The notes beneath the pieces are model-generated. The model searched no databases and was not told the origin of the DNA. It saw only the letters and a program-made list of their open reading frames with translations. Source: an uncultured bacterium (GTDB lineage Bacteria > Verrucomicrobiota > Kiritimatiellia > RFP12 > UBA1067). Taken from it: 39,495 nucleotides of DNA. The translations under genes and the position numbers were made by a program. The stretch is from positions 1 to 39,495 of the forward strand of contig CACXRO010000028.1 in the NCBI GenBank assembly GCA_902770045.1, in the 5' to 3' direction. Positions 15,708 through 23,875 of this stretch are shown here, in pieces (position 1 is the stretch's first letter; each line of letters starts with the position of its first letter).

Positions 15708-15830
15708 AACGGCATCCTCGCCGAGACGTCTGGCCGTACGCTCGAGGGCGTCACCAACGACACCGACCGCGACCACTTCATGTCCGCCGAAGAGGCGAAG
15801 GCGTGGGGCATCGTCGACGAGGTGCTGTAG
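15708..15830 (+). pseudogene. clpP: C-terminal fragment of ClpP protease
   Basis: In one frame the DNA encodes [17 protein letters not shown] (15729-15779) followed by [16 protein letters not shown] and a stop at 15828-15830. This is the conserved C-terminal stretch of ClpP (compare the usual [30 protein letters not shown]). A stop codon at 15705-15707 lies just upstream, and no other part of ClpP (catalytic Ser, His) is present. The fragment is GC-rich while the DNA to its left is AT-rich. It marks where an older clpP locus was cut by the accessory DNA on its left. Confidence 0.85.
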
Positions 15831-15837
15831 CCTTGCC

Positions 15838-15904
15838 GCCTCGGCCGCTACTTGCGGGTCCAGCGGCCGTCGTCGGTCTCGTACCAGCAGCCGTTGGGCA
15901 GGCG
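15838..15904. repeat. 67-bp direct repeat, left copy
   Basis: These 67 bases are identical to 17290-17356. The left copy begins 8 bp after the ClpP fragment stop. Read on the minus strand it is the 3' end of the YnbE/YdbL-like gene found intact at 17300-17740. The repeats flank the AAA/DUF4143 ATPase gene. Confidence 0.9.
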
Positions 15905-15924
15905 GCGAGCGCCGCGGCGGCGAC
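15905..15924 (-). pseudogene. 5' scrap of a YnbE/YdbL-like gene copy
   Basis: Following the 67-bp repeat, bases 15899-15924 match 17697-17722 exactly. Together with the repeat this makes a copy of the lipoprotein gene from which 346 bp (equivalent to 17357-17702) are missing. The junction lies on CAGGCG, present at both ends of the missing piece, which suggests microhomology-mediated deletion. Confidence 0.75.
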
Positions 15925-15973
15925 TTGAGTCTGTCAAATCCTCGGATTCCTAATAGACAAATTATCGGGGTTG

Positions 15974-15982
15974 TGATATACT
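15974..15982 (+). promoter_or_regulatory. Extended -10 promoter for the ATPase gene
   Basis: TGATATACT is an extended -10 element 36 nt before the ATPase ATG. A good ribosome binding site (GAAGGAGAAGGA, about 15999-16012) lies between. No clear -35 is seen. Confidence 0.5.
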
Positions 15983-16018
15983 ATGTTTCAAATTGCTTGA
16001 GAAGGAGAAGGAAATCAC

Positions 16019-17248
16019 ATGGACAATGTCACAAGGTGGAATTTTCGTGTTCTTGGCAAGGCGCTTAAAACGCGTCGTGTAGTCATTATATCTGGTGCAA
16101 GGCAATGCGGCAAATCGACATTGCTTGAAATGTTCTTTGATGGCAAGGTGGAAATCCGCAGTCTTGATTCCAAGCGGCTTCGAGAGGCCGCGCTTCTTGA
16201 CCCGCAGAGTTTTGTACGCTATGACGGTGACGGGCCGATGGTCATAGATGAGGTGCAAAAGGCTCCGGAGCTCCTTTCGGAGATCAAGTTGGTAGTCGAC
16301 AGGAATCGTCGTCCGGGGCAATATGTCATAACGGGTTCGTCCGACATATATTCTGCACCGGAAACAGACGAGAGCCTTGCCGGACGCGTAAAGAACATAC
16401 GCATGAGAACGTTTGCGCAGGGCGAGATTCAGGGCGTGGAGCCAACGTTTCTTGACAGGCTCTTTGCGAACGACTATGACAGCCTATATCCTGACTGCGA
16501 CAAGAGAACAGTATTAGACCTTGCCTTTCGCGGAGGATATCCCGAAGTGGTTAGATTGTCGCCTGAGGATAGACGCGAATGGTTTCAGGACTATGTCAAG
16601 TCGTTGTTCTCCAAAGACATCAAGGATGATGAGCGCATACGTCGGCAGCGTGCGCTCTATGACTTGCTTAAAGCAGTTGCCGCATGGTCGTCGAAGTATA
16701 TCGATTCCGGCGCGCTTCAGTCTGCGTGTGGACTTTCCCGTTCCACCTACAGGGAGTATCTTGGGGTGCTGGAACGCTACTATCTTTGCGAAAGCGTGGA
16801 GGCCTGGACAGGGTCGGACTATGCGCGTATCGGCAAACGTCCGAAATGGTACATGTGCGATACCGGTCTCATGGCGGCTATGCTGAATTGGCGCACGAAG
16901 GACATTGAACTCGATGCTGACAAGTCTGGCAAGATTGTCGAGACGCTTGTATTTACGGAACTTGCCGCACAGATCGATTTATCTGGCGAATACTCGCTTT
17001 ACCAGTACCGCGACATTGACAAACGTGAGATAGACTTCATTGTTGAGGATGCAGACGGCAATCTTGCAGGTGTTGAGGTCAAAGCCGGTGCTGGAGTCGG
17101 AAAGAATGACTTCCGGCATCTTGAGTGGTTTCGCGAGCATTTGACCAAGGGACGCCGATTTGTCGGCATCGTCCTATATTCGGGAAGTGAAACACTTTCG
17201 TTTGGTAATGGGATGTTGGCAGTGCCAATGTCTGTGCTTTGGTCATAA
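16019..17248 (+). CDS. AAA ATPase with DUF4143 (AAA_14 family)
   Basis: The 409-aa protein has an N-terminal P-loop ATPase domain: Walker A GARQCGKST (26-34), Walker B MVIDEVQ with Asp77 and Glu78, and ITGSSD as sensor 1. A winged-helix-like middle (about 215-270, with SRSTYREYLGVLERYYL) and the C-terminal DUF4143 domain follow. The latter includes a PD-(D/E)XK nuclease-like pattern: REIDFIVED, then GVEVKAG (about 337-358). The family is abundant and mobile in gut bacteria and has no firm biochemical role. The gene has its own promoter, is AT-richer than its right-hand neighbours, and is flanked by 67-bp direct repeats, which supports recent arrival. Confidence 0.92.
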   Translation: MDNVTRWNFRVLGKALKTRRVVIISGARQCGKSTLLEMFFDGKVEIRSLDSKRLREAALLDPQSFVRYDGDGPMVIDEVQKAPELLSEIKLVVDRNRRPGQYVITGSSDIYSAPETDESLAGRVKNIRMRTFAQGEIQGVEPTFLDRLFANDYDSLYPDCDKRTVLDLAFRGGYPEVVRLSPEDRREWFQDYVKSLFSKDIKDDERIRRQRALYDLLKAVAAWSSKYIDSGALQSACGLSRSTYREYLGVLERYYLCESVEAWTGSDYARIGKRPKWYMCDTGLMAAMLNWRTKDIELDADKSGKIVETLVFTELAAQIDLSGEYSLYQYRDIDKREIDFIVEDADGNLAGVEVKAGAGVGKNDFRHLEWFREHLTKGRRFVGIVLYSGSETLSFGNGMLAVPMSVLWS

Positions 17249-17289
17249 AGGAGCGTTTGTGCTGCATGTCGCCAGGCAAAAGTGTATAT

Positions 17290-17356
17290 GCCTCGGCCGC
17301 TACTTGCGGGTCCAGCGGCCGTCGTCGGTCTCGTACCAGCAGCCGTTGGGCAGGCG
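17290..17356. repeat. 67-bp direct repeat, right copy
   Basis: Identical to 15838-15904. This copy is the native 3' end of the minus-strand YnbE/YdbL-like gene and includes its stop codon. The repeat pair encloses 15905-17289 with the ATPase gene. Confidence 0.9.
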
Positions 17357-17740
17357 CTCGCGCGACTTCGCCGCGTAGCGCTTCTGGACGGCCTCGAGCG
17401 TGGTGCCGTTGGACTTGGCGACGGCGCTGAAGCGCTTCATCCGCGAGGCGTTCTCCTCGGCGATCAGGAGCCGGTCGTCGTCGGTCGCGCCTTCGCGCGC
17501 CTCGAGCAGCGCGAGGCGGGTGAGGCCGGCCGCATGGCGGTCGACCATCTCCTTCACCGCCTTGAAGTTGCCCTTCGGCTTCTTCTGGTCCTCGTCGGCG
17601 AACGCCTTGTCGAGGTCCTTGTCCACCTTGAGGTTCACGTCCATCGTGATGTGGATGGGCTTGATCTCGCTTTCGGTCTTGACCTGGATGCAGCCGCAGG
17701 CGGCGAGCGCCGCGGCGGCGACGATGATCGGTGTCTTCAT
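17300..17740 (-). CDS. Lipoprotein fusing YnbE-like and YdbL-like (DUF1318) regions
   Basis: The 146-aa protein begins with a lipoprotein signal (LAAC, Cys15). Residues about 17-45 ([23 protein letters not shown]) match the pattern of E. coli YnbE, a small outer-membrane lipoprotein with the sequence EPITINMNVKIEHE. Residues about 90-146 ([21 protein letters not shown], then [16 protein letters not shown]) match the C-terminal DUF1318 region of YdbL. In E. coli ynbE and ydbL are separate genes downstream of ydbH. Here the two seem joined in one gene, which overlaps the ydbH-like gene by 4 nt. A strong AAGGAGG site precedes the ATG. It probably serves the YdbH bridge between the two membranes. 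Confidence 0.8.
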   Translation of the reverse strand: MKTPIIVAAAALAACGCIQVKTESEIKPIHITMDVNLKVDKDLDKAFADEDQKKPKGNFKAVKEMVDRHAAGLTRLALLEAREGATDDDRLLIAEENASRMKRFSAVAKSNGTTLEAVQKRYAAKSRERLPNGCWYETDDGRWTRK

Positions 17741-19083
17741 TTCAGTTTCCTCCTTGTAAGGTTCATGCCGGTGTCCACGAGCCGGTCGAAGTCGCCGTGG
17801 AAGGTGACGTCGAGCACGACCGGCACGGTGACCGAGCCTTCGGTCGCCGTGCCCTCGAGCTTCAGCTGGAGCGCGGAGTCCTCGTTGTCGGCGCCGCGGC
17901 GGAGCTCCACCTTCAGCACCTTGTAGTCGAGGTCGGCAAGCGCCCTCGCGAGGTTGTCGCGCTGGGCCTTCGGCACGCCGCCGAGCTCGAGGTTGTCGAG
18001 GATGGGCGAGGCGTCGACCACGCGCACCTTGCCGGTCTCGCCCGGCTTCGAGAAGAGGTAGGCGTCGCGGAGCCGGAGGGTGCGTCCGTCCTTGAGGAAG
18101 AAGGGGAGCTTGCCGTGGAGCCGCCCGGAGGCGTCGCCGTGAAAGCACGAGAGATGCGAGAGCGCCTCGCCGGCGTCCACGTCGTCCACGAACACGGTCG
18201 CGCCGGCGCTGAGCCGCTTCGGGTCGAGGAAGAGCGAGTAGAGCCGGAGCCTGCCGCCGCACGCGTCCGCCCCGGCCTCGGTGACGAGGTACGAGCGCTC
18301 CTCGGCGCGCACGCTCGCGTAGACGTTGGAGAGGACGACGCCGGCGGCGACGACCGACTCCGCGCGCGGGTTGATGGGCGCGATGTCGCGGTGGTCGGCG
18401 ATACCGTCCACGCCGAAGCGCGCGCGCAGCCCGTGGACCTCGACCGGCCGTCCGCCCGCGGCGAGCGCGGACGCCTCCACCTCCTTGACCGCGGCGCGCA
18501 CCGACCAGCTTGGGACCGGGCGGCGCGGGGTCGACGAGCCGTTCGCCTCGAGCGAGAAGACGCCGGAGCAGACGAGGTTGGAGACCGCGGCGATTCCGAG
18601 GCGCGGCAGCACCTCGCCGAGCATCGCGTCGTCGTGGGCGAACCGGGTCTCCGGGACCCTGGCGCTGAAGCTCCAGTCCTTCGCGGAGCGGTAGTCGAAT
18701 TCGCCGCGGAGCTCGAGGTCGGTGCCGGGGATCGAGACGTAGAGGTCGCCCTTCGCGCCCAGCCAGCCGAAGCGGACGTTCGCGGTGGCGAAGTACCGCC
18801 AGTCAAGGACGTCGCCCTCGGCGAGCACGGTCATCTTCGAGAGCCCCGCCCGCCGGAGCGTAATCCTCGCGGTCGCCTTCTTGTGCTGGAAGAGCTCCGC
18901 CGCCTTCCCCTGGAGGCGCGGCGCGAGGTCGAGCTCGAACTCCGGCAGCGGGACGAGCGGCGCGACGAAGGGAAGCGCCGCGGCGAGCAGAACCACGAGG
19001 GCGACGAGGACAAGCGCCGCGACGGCGAGCGCCTTCGCGAGGCGCCGCCAGACTCCGCCGGACGACTTTCGACTCTCCTCCAT
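17737..19083 (-). CDS. YdbH-like AsmA-family intermembrane protein
   Basis: The 448-aa protein has an N-terminal cytoplasmic tail, one transmembrane helix (about 19-43) and a long beta-rich periplasmic part. The C-terminal region has the YdbH pattern: [20 protein letters not shown], then [24 protein letters not shown], then the [17 protein letters not shown] strand. E. coli YdbH (about 880 aa) is one of three AsmA-like proteins, with TamB and YhdP, that move phospholipid to the outer membrane; this version is about half as long. ATG at 19083 is chosen because the promoter -10 ends 7 nt before it; upstream codons in frame would precede the promoter. It is the first gene of a two-gene operon. 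Confidence 0.82.
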   Translation of the reverse strand: MEESRKSSGGVWRRLAKALAVAALVLVALVVLLAAALPFVAPLVPLPEFELDLAPRLQGKAAELFQHKKATARITLRRAGLSKMTVLAEGDVLDWRYFATANVRFGWLGAKGDLYVSIPGTDLELRGEFDYRSAKDWSFSARVPETRFAHDDAMLGEVLPRLGIAAVSNLVCSGVFSLEANGSSTPRRPVPSWSVRAAVKEVEASALAAGGRPVEVHGLRARFGVDGIADHRDIAPINPRAESVVAAGVVLSNVYASVRAEERSYLVTEAGADACGGRLRLYSLFLDPKRLSAGATVFVDDVDAGEALSHLSCFHGDASGRLHGKLPFFLKDGRTLRLRDAYLFSKPGETGKVRVVDASPILDNLELGGVPKAQRDNLARALADLDYKVLKVELRRGADNEDSALQLKLEGTATEGSVTVPVVLDVTFHGDFDRLVDTGMNLTRRKLK

Positions 19084-19090
19084 GGCGTGT

Positions 19091-19099
19091 ATTATACCA
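19091..19099 (-). promoter_or_regulatory. Extended -10 promoter, predicted leaderless start of ydbH-like gene
   Basis: On the minus strand TGGTATAAT (19099-19091) is preceded by TTT and followed by ACACGCC and the ATG at 19083. The arrangement is nearly base-for-base the same as in front of tyrS. Transcription should start at or within a base or two of the ATG. No ribosome binding site is present. Confidence 0.75.
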
Positions 19100-19128
19100 A
19101 AAGTCGCCGCCGTCGACGGCCAACTGCA

Positions 19129-19165
19129 CTGGCTGCTGAACGCTGGCTGCTGGCCGCTGAAACAC
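19129..19165. repeat. Dispersed intergenic repeat, copy B
   Basis: The stretch contains CTGGCTGCTGAACGCTGGC followed by TGCTGGCCGCTGAA, and is closely related to copy A (434-457) and, inverted, to copy C (25694-25730). It lies between the divergent ydbH-like gene and fucI. Confidence 0.55.
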
Positions 19166-19209
19166 TTCCAACGCATTCATGCGTTGGCCCCAAAGGGCAC
19201 CAGTCGCAC

Positions 19210-19239
19210 TTGACTCCGGGGCCCTGGTTGTGGTATTAT
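19210..19239 (+). promoter_or_regulatory. Promoter for fucI
   Basis: TTGACT (19210-19215) and TATTAT (19234-19239) are 18 nt apart, and TGG precedes the -10, so both a -35 and an extended -10 are present. The predicted leader to fucI is about 78 nt and ends with AAGGAGAGG about 9 nt before the ATG. Confidence 0.6.
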
Positions 19240-19323
19240 TTGCCACCAATCGGCCCCGCGGCGTCGCGGCGCCGCCAGAAGGTTTCGCTGCAGGCGACAA
19301 ACAGACAAGGAGAGGACAAGAAA

Positions 19324-21126
19324 ATGGCACAGACAGTGTTCACCCACAATGGTTTCCCCAAGGTCGGCATCCGCCCGATCATCGACGGCCGCCGGCGCGG
19401 CGTCAGGGAGTCGCTCGAGGTCCAGACCATGGACATGGCCAAGGCCGCGGCGAAGCTCATCTCCGACAACCTCAGGTACCCCGACGGGTCGAAGGTGGAG
19501 TGCGTCATCGCCGACACCACGATCGGCGGCAGGTTCGAGGCGGCGATGTGCGCGAACAAGTTCCGCGACAACAACGTGGGCGTCTCGCTCTCGGTTACCC
19601 CGTGCTGGTGCTACGGCACCGAGACGATGGACCTCGACCCGCAGATGCCGAAGGCCGTCTGGGGCTTCAACGGCACCGAGCGCCCCGGCGCGGTCTACCT
19701 CGCCTGCATGCTCGCGGGCTACGCGCAGCGCGGCATGCCCGCCTACGGCATCTACGGCCACGAGGTGCAGAACCGCGACGAGTCCTCGAAGATCCCCGCC
19801 GACGTCGCCGAGAAGATTCTCCGTTTCGCCAAGGCAGGTCTCGCCGTCGCGATGATGAAGGGCAAGAGCTACCTCTCCATCGGAACTTCCGCGATGGGCA
19901 TTGCGGGTTCGTTCGTGGACGTCAACTTCATGCAGGACTACCTCGGCATCGCCCCGGAGAACATGGACGAGTGCGAGATCCTCCGCCGTATCGAGGAGGG
20001 CATCTACGACAAGGAGGAGTACAAGAAGGCGATCGCGTGGATGCGCAAGAACCTCAAGGAGGGCAAGGACTACAACCCCGCCAAGATCCAGAAGTCGCGC
20101 GCCGAGAAGGACAAGGACTGGGAGTTCATCGCCAAGATGGCGATCATCGTCCGCGACATGATGGCCGGCAACCCCAAGCTGAAGGAGATGGGCTTCGGCG
20201 AGGAGGCGGTCGGCCGCAACGCGATCGCCGGCGGCTTCCAGGGCCAGCGGCAGTGGACCGACCACTGGCCGAACGGCGACGTCGCCGAGGTGATGTGCAA
20301 CACGTCGTTCGACTGGAACGGCAAGAAGATGCCGCAGATCCTCGCGACCGAGAACGACTCGCTCAACGGCATCTGCATGCTGCTGATGTGGCTCCTCACC
20401 AACAAGGCGTCGATGTTCGCCGACGTGCGCACTTACTGGAGCGACGCGGCGGTTAAGCGCGCGACCGGCAAGGGGCTCCCCAAGGACGCCAAGGCGGGCA
20501 TCATCCACCTGCTCAACTCCGGCTCCTGCTGCCTTGACGCGGCGGGCGAGATGAAGGAGAAGGGCAAGGCCGTCTTCAAGAACTGGTGGGACGTCACCCA
20601 GAAGGACATCGACGCGACGCTGAAGGCGACGAAGTGGGTGCCGGCGGGCGTCGAGTACTTCCGCGGCGGCGGCTTCTCGAGCTCGTTCCTGACGCCGAAG
20701 GGGATGCCGCTGACGATGACGCGCATCTCGATCGTCAAGGGCCAGGGCCCCGTCCTCCAGATCGCCGAGGGCTGGTCGGTCACGCTCGACCCGAAGCAGC
20801 AGAAGACGCTGATGGAGCGCACCAACCCCGAGTGGCCGTGCACGTGGTTCACGCCGCGGCTCACCGGCAAGGGCTTCTTCAAGGACGTCTACTCCGTGAT
20901 GAACGCGTGGGCCGCGAACCACGGCGCGATCGCCTACGGCCATATCGGCGCCGACCTCATCACGCTTGCGTCGATGCTCCGCATTCCGGTCGCCATGCAC
21001 AACGTGCCCGAGGACAAGGTCTTCCAGCCGCACTGCTGGGGGCTCTTCGGCGCGAGCGACGACCCGACCGGCGCGGACTACCGCGCGTGCGCGAACTTCG
21101 GTCCGCTCTATGCGACCAACCGGTAG
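19324..21126 (+). CDS. fucI: L-fucose isomerase
   Basis: Cytoplasmic Mn-dependent enzyme that converts L-fucose to L-fuculose (and D-arabinose to D-ribulose), the first step of fucose catabolism. The 600-aa length fits the family (E. coli 591). The three metal and catalytic residues of FucI align: Glu343 in ATENDSLNG, Asp367 in FADVRTYW and His540 in YGHIGADLI, with the same 24-residue spacing between the first two as E. coli Glu337 and Asp361. The start is the ATG behind AAGGAGAGG. No fuculokinase or aldolase gene is adjacent in the window. Fucose use fits a gut bacterium feeding on mucin or algal fucans, which is inference. Confidence 0.95.
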   Translation: MAQTVFTHNGFPKVGIRPIIDGRRRGVRESLEVQTMDMAKAAAKLISDNLRYPDGSKVECVIADTTIGGRFEAAMCANKFRDNNVGVSLSVTPCWCYGTETMDLDPQMPKAVWGFNGTERPGAVYLACMLAGYAQRGMPAYGIYGHEVQNRDESSKIPADVAEKILRFAKAGLAVAMMKGKSYLSIGTSAMGIAGSFVDVNFMQDYLGIAPENMDECEILRRIEEGIYDKEEYKKAIAWMRKNLKEGKDYNPAKIQKSRAEKDKDWEFIAKMAIIVRDMMAGNPKLKEMGFGEEAVGRNAIAGGFQGQRQWTDHWPNGDVAEVMCNTSFDWNGKKMPQILATENDSLNGICMLLMWLLTNKASMFADVRTYWSDAAVKRATGKGLPKDAKAGIIHLLNSGSCCLDAAGEMKEKGKAVFKNWWDVTQKDIDATLKATKWVPAGVEYFRGGGFSSSFLTPKGMPLTMTRISIVKGQGPVLQIAEGWSVTLDPKQQKTLMERTNPEWPCTWFTPRLTGKGFFKDVYSVMNAWAANHGAIAYGHIGADLITLASMLRIPVAMHNVPEDKVFQPHCWGLFGASDDPTGADYRACANFGPLYATNR

Positions 21127-21136
21127 GGCTGTCGCG

Positions 21137-21928
21137 ATGTCGCTTCTCGCGCAGGTCGCGGCGCTTTCGCAGGCGCTTTCAGCTCTGGCGGCGCCCACGT
21201 CGCCGGGACTGGACTTTGCGACCGTCGTGCGCGAGGAGCGGCAGGTCTCGCCCGGCGTCACCGTCGTCTCGATGCGCATCCCCGAGACTCCGTGCGAGGT
21301 GAGGATGGCGAAATTCGACCTCGCCGCCGACCCGAAGCTGAAGCTCAGGTTCGTGCTGGGGAAGGAGGGCAGGGCCACGCGCCTCACGCCCGAGGCGCTG
21401 GCGAAGAAGGCGGCCCGCGAATCCGGCGGCAAGCCGGTCGCCGCGCTCAACGGCGACTTCTTCCTCTACGAGAAGGGCGCCAAGGACGGCAAGCCGGCCG
21501 AGCCGGCGCGTCCGTTCGGGATCACCCGCCGCGCCGACGGTTCGCTTGGTTTCGGCAAGCTCTCGTCGAAGGGCAAGGGCGCTGAATTCAGGGCGTTCAT
21601 GGACGGCGCGGAGCTGGTCGACGCCATCCGCGTCTGGAACCGTCCGCTCCAGAACGGCAAGGTTATCGACGGCAAGGTCCACGTCTGCTATCCGAAGGAC
21701 GAGCAGAAGAACTATCCGCGCTCGATCGTCGGCCTCGGCACCAACCTGGTGGTGTTCCTTGTCGCCGACGCGCGGCAGCTCGGCTGGTCGCTCGGGATGC
21801 CGTCCATGCACGCGGCGGAGATCCTCCGGCGCGAGGGTTGCACCGACGCCGGGCAGTTCGACGGCGGTGGCTCCACCGCGCTCTGGGTCGAAGGCGAATA
21901 TCTCAACGGTCTCGTGATTACCCGATGA
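21137..21928 (+). CDS. Phosphodiester glycosidase family protein (NAGPA domain)
   Basis: The 263-aa protein matches the phosphodiester glycosidase (NAGPA-like) family: ALNGDFF (the family AxNGGFF motif) near residue 102, RSIVGLG in the middle, and the C-terminal GCTDAGQFDGGGSTAL (about 234-249) where the Asp-Gly-Gly-Gly-Ser motif lies. The first about 20 residues are hydrophobic and Ala-rich and could be an export signal. Family members cleave sugar-phosphodiester bonds in glycans or cell-wall polymers; the substrate here is unknown. It starts 10 nt after fucI and overlaps rdgB by 4 nt (ATGA). Confidence 0.85.
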   Translation: MSLLAQVAALSQALSALAAPTSPGLDFATVVREERQVSPGVTVVSMRIPETPCEVRMAKFDLAADPKLKLRFVLGKEGRATRLTPEALAKKAARESGGKPVAALNGDFFLYEKGAKDGKPAEPARPFGITRRADGSLGFGKLSSKGKGAEFRAFMDGAELVDAIRVWNRPLQNGKVIDGKVHVCYPKDEQKNYPRSIVGLGTNLVVFLVADARQLGWSLGMPSMHAAEILRREGCTDAGQFDGGGSTALWVEGEYLNGLVITR

Positions 21929-22500
21929 AGCTCTACGTCGCCACCCACAACGAGCACAAGCTCCGCGAGATTTCCCAGATCCTGCCGAAGTTCGAAATCG
22001 TCGCCGACGACCCCGCCGGCGTCGTGGAGGACGCGCCGGACTTCGCCGGCAACGCGCTCATCAAGGTGCGGGCGATTGCGTCGCGACACCGCGGCGAGTG
22101 GTGCATGGCCGACGATTCCGGTCTCGAGGTCGCCGCGCTCCGCGGCGCGCCGGGCGTCCGGAGCGCGCGCTACGCCGGCGAGCCCACGAACACGCCCGCG
22201 AACAACGCGCTTCTCCTGAAGAACCTTGCTGGCGTCTCGGACCGCCGCGCCAACTTCACCTGCGCGGTGGCGCTCGTCGGGCCAGACGGCCGCGAGCACG
22301 TCGTCTTCGGCCGCGTCTTCGGCCGCATCGCCCTCGTTCCGAGCGGCGCGGAGGGCTTCGGCTACGACCCGCTCTTCGTGCCGGACGGCTTCGACCGCAG
22401 CTTCGCGGAGCTTTCCGCGGCGGAGAAGAACGCGATCTCGCACCGCGGCCGCGCGCTCGCGGAGGCGCGGCGGATTCTCGCCGGCGAAGGCGAGGACTGA
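21925..22500 (+). CDS. rdgB: dITP/XTP pyrophosphatase (RdgB/HAM1)
   Basis: Cytoplasmic housecleaning enzyme that hydrolyses dITP, ITP and XTP to monophosphates and so keeps damaged purines out of DNA. The 191-aa protein has the family motifs: ATHNEHKLREI near the N terminus (SxNxxKxxE), MADDSGLEVAALRGAPGVRSARYAG (residues about 66-90), GFGYDPLFVPDG, and the C-terminal SHRGRAL. ATG overlaps the stop of the upstream gene. Confidence 0.96.
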   Translation: MKLYVATHNEHKLREISQILPKFEIVADDPAGVVEDAPDFAGNALIKVRAIASRHRGEWCMADDSGLEVAALRGAPGVRSARYAGEPTNTPANNALLLKNLAGVSDRRANFTCAVALVGPDGREHVVFGRVFGRIALVPSGAEGFGYDPLFVPDGFDRSFAELSAAEKNAISHRGRALAEARRILAGEGED

Positions 22501-22529
22501 TTTTCAAATATGAGAAAGGAAGCATCAAG

Positions 22530-22579
22530 ATGAGTAAAAGCATCCCCTACAAGACCTACCTCGGCGAAGACGAAGTAAG
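22530..22579 (+). pseudogene. trpB: Orphaned 5' end of the TrpB gene (out of frame)
   Basis: ATG at 22530 follows an AGAAAGGA ribosome binding site and encodes MSKSIPYKTYLGEDEV, the normal start of TrpB2-type proteins. Right after it the frame is lost: the next codons of the family (KKPAPLVVPATG) occur from 22577 in a different frame. The family segment between the two (around a conserved WYN motif) is missing, about 35 nt. Confidence 0.8.
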
Positions 22580-22597
22580 AAGCCCGCGCCGCTCGTC

Positions 22598-23866
22598 GTG
22601 CCCGCGACCGGCAAGCCCTGCACCGCCGCGGACCTCGAGCCGGTGTTCTGCAAGGAGCTGATCCGCCAGGAGCTGGACAACGACACCGCCCAGTTCGAGA
22701 TCCCCCGCGAGATACGCGACTTCTACCGCATGTTCCGCCCCTCGCCGCTCGTGCGCGCGTACTTCCTCGAGAAGGCGCTCGGCACCCCGGCGAAGATCTA
22801 CTACAAGTTCGAGGGCAACAACACCTCCGGCTCGCACAAGCTCAACTCGGCCGTCGCCCAGGCCTACTACGCCAAGGCGCAGGGGCTCAAGGGCGTGACC
22901 ACCGAGACCGGCGCGGGGCAGTGGGGCACGGCGCTCTCGATGGCCTGCGCGTTCTTCGGCCTCGACTGCAAGGTCTTCATGGTGAAGTGCTCCTACGAGC
23001 AGAAGCCGTTCCGCCGCGAGGTGATGCGCACCTACGGCGCGGAGGTGACGCCGTCGCCGTCGATGACCACCGAGATCGGAAAGCTCATCAACGCCGAGCA
23101 TCCCGGCACCACCGGCTCGCTCGGCTGCGCGATCTCCGAGGCGGTGGAGACGGCGGTCAAGAACCCCGGCTACCGCTACGTGCTCGGCTCGGTGCTCAAC
23201 CAGGTGCTCCTGCACCAGTCCATCATCGGCCTCGAGGCGCACGCCGCCTTCGAGAAGCTCGGCGAGCGCCCGGACGTGATCATCGGCTGCGCCGGCGGCG
23301 GCTCCAACCTCGGCGGGCTCATCGCTCCGTTCATGGGCGAGAAGCTCCGCGGCGAGCGCGACTACCGCATCGTCGCCGTCGAGCCGTCGAGCTGCCCGTC
23401 GTTCACCCGCGGCAAGTACGCCTACGACTACTGCGACACCGGCCGCATCTGCCCGCTCGCGAAGATGTACACCATCGGCGCGGACTACATCCCCTCGCCC
23501 AGCCACGCCGGCGGGCTCCGCTTCCACGGCATGAGCTCCACCCTGTCGGAGCTCTATGACCAGAAGCTCATGGAGGCCGTCTCGGTGAAGCAGACCGACG
23601 TCTTCGCCGCCGCGGTGCAGTTCGCGCGCGTCGAGGGCATCCTGCCGGCGCCGGAGTCCAGCCACGCCATCCGCGCGGCGATCGACGAGGCGCTGAAGTG
23701 CAAGGCCGAGGGGCGCGAGGAGACCATCCTCTTCGGGCTCACCGGCACCGGGTACTTCGACCTCACCGCCTACCAGGCGTTCAACGACGGCAGGATGGAG
23801 GACCGCGAGCCGACCGACGAGGACATCCGGCTCAGCCTCGAGAAGCTGCCCAAGGTCAAGGAGTAG
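22598..23866 (+). CDS. trpB: Tryptophan synthase beta chain, TrpB2-like, 5'-damaged
   Basis: PLP enzyme that makes L-tryptophan from indole and serine; the sequence belongs to the longer TrpB2 branch. From GTG at 22598 the frame gives 422 aa. SGSHKLNSAVAQAYYA (78-93) holds the PLP lysine (Lys81), GCAGGGSNLGG binds the PLP phosphate, and the fold is complete to the C terminus. The reading frame continues upstream of the GTG with KKPAPLV, and the true start at 22530 is in another frame, separated by a deletion. The GTG has no ribosome binding site and would drop about 40 residues of the N terminus. The gene may be a pseudogene, a truncated active enzyme, or an assembly error. No trpA is adjacent. 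Confidence 0.88.
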   Translation: MPATGKPCTAADLEPVFCKELIRQELDNDTAQFEIPREIRDFYRMFRPSPLVRAYFLEKALGTPAKIYYKFEGNNTSGSHKLNSAVAQAYYAKAQGLKGVTTETGAGQWGTALSMACAFFGLDCKVFMVKCSYEQKPFRREVMRTYGAEVTPSPSMTTEIGKLINAEHPGTTGSLGCAISEAVETAVKNPGYRYVLGSVLNQVLLHQSIIGLEAHAAFEKLGERPDVIIGCAGGGSNLGGLIAPFMGEKLRGERDYRIVAVEPSSCPSFTRGKYAYDYCDTGRICPLAKMYTIGADYIPSPSHAGGLRFHGMSSTLSELYDQKLMEAVSVKQTDVFAAAVQFARVEGILPAPESSHAIRAAIDEALKCKAEGREETILFGLTGTGYFDLTAYQAFNDGRMEDREPTDEDIRLSLEKLPKVKE

Positions 23867-23875
23867 GCTTCAGAA

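Noticed and set aside
15649..16068. 139-codon open frame before the ATPase
   Set aside because: It reads the ClpP fragment and the gene copy in wrong frames and runs into the ATPase promoter.
17731..19323. Long open frame upstream of and in frame with fucI on the plus strand
   Set aside because: It is the GC-rich shadow of the minus-strand YdbH-like gene; the fucI ribosome binding site and family start are at 19324.
19177..21450. 757-codon open frame on the minus strand opposite fucI
   Set aside because: Arg/Val/Ala/Leu-rich composition typical of an antisense frame in GC-rich DNA; fucI on the other strand is complete with catalytic residues.
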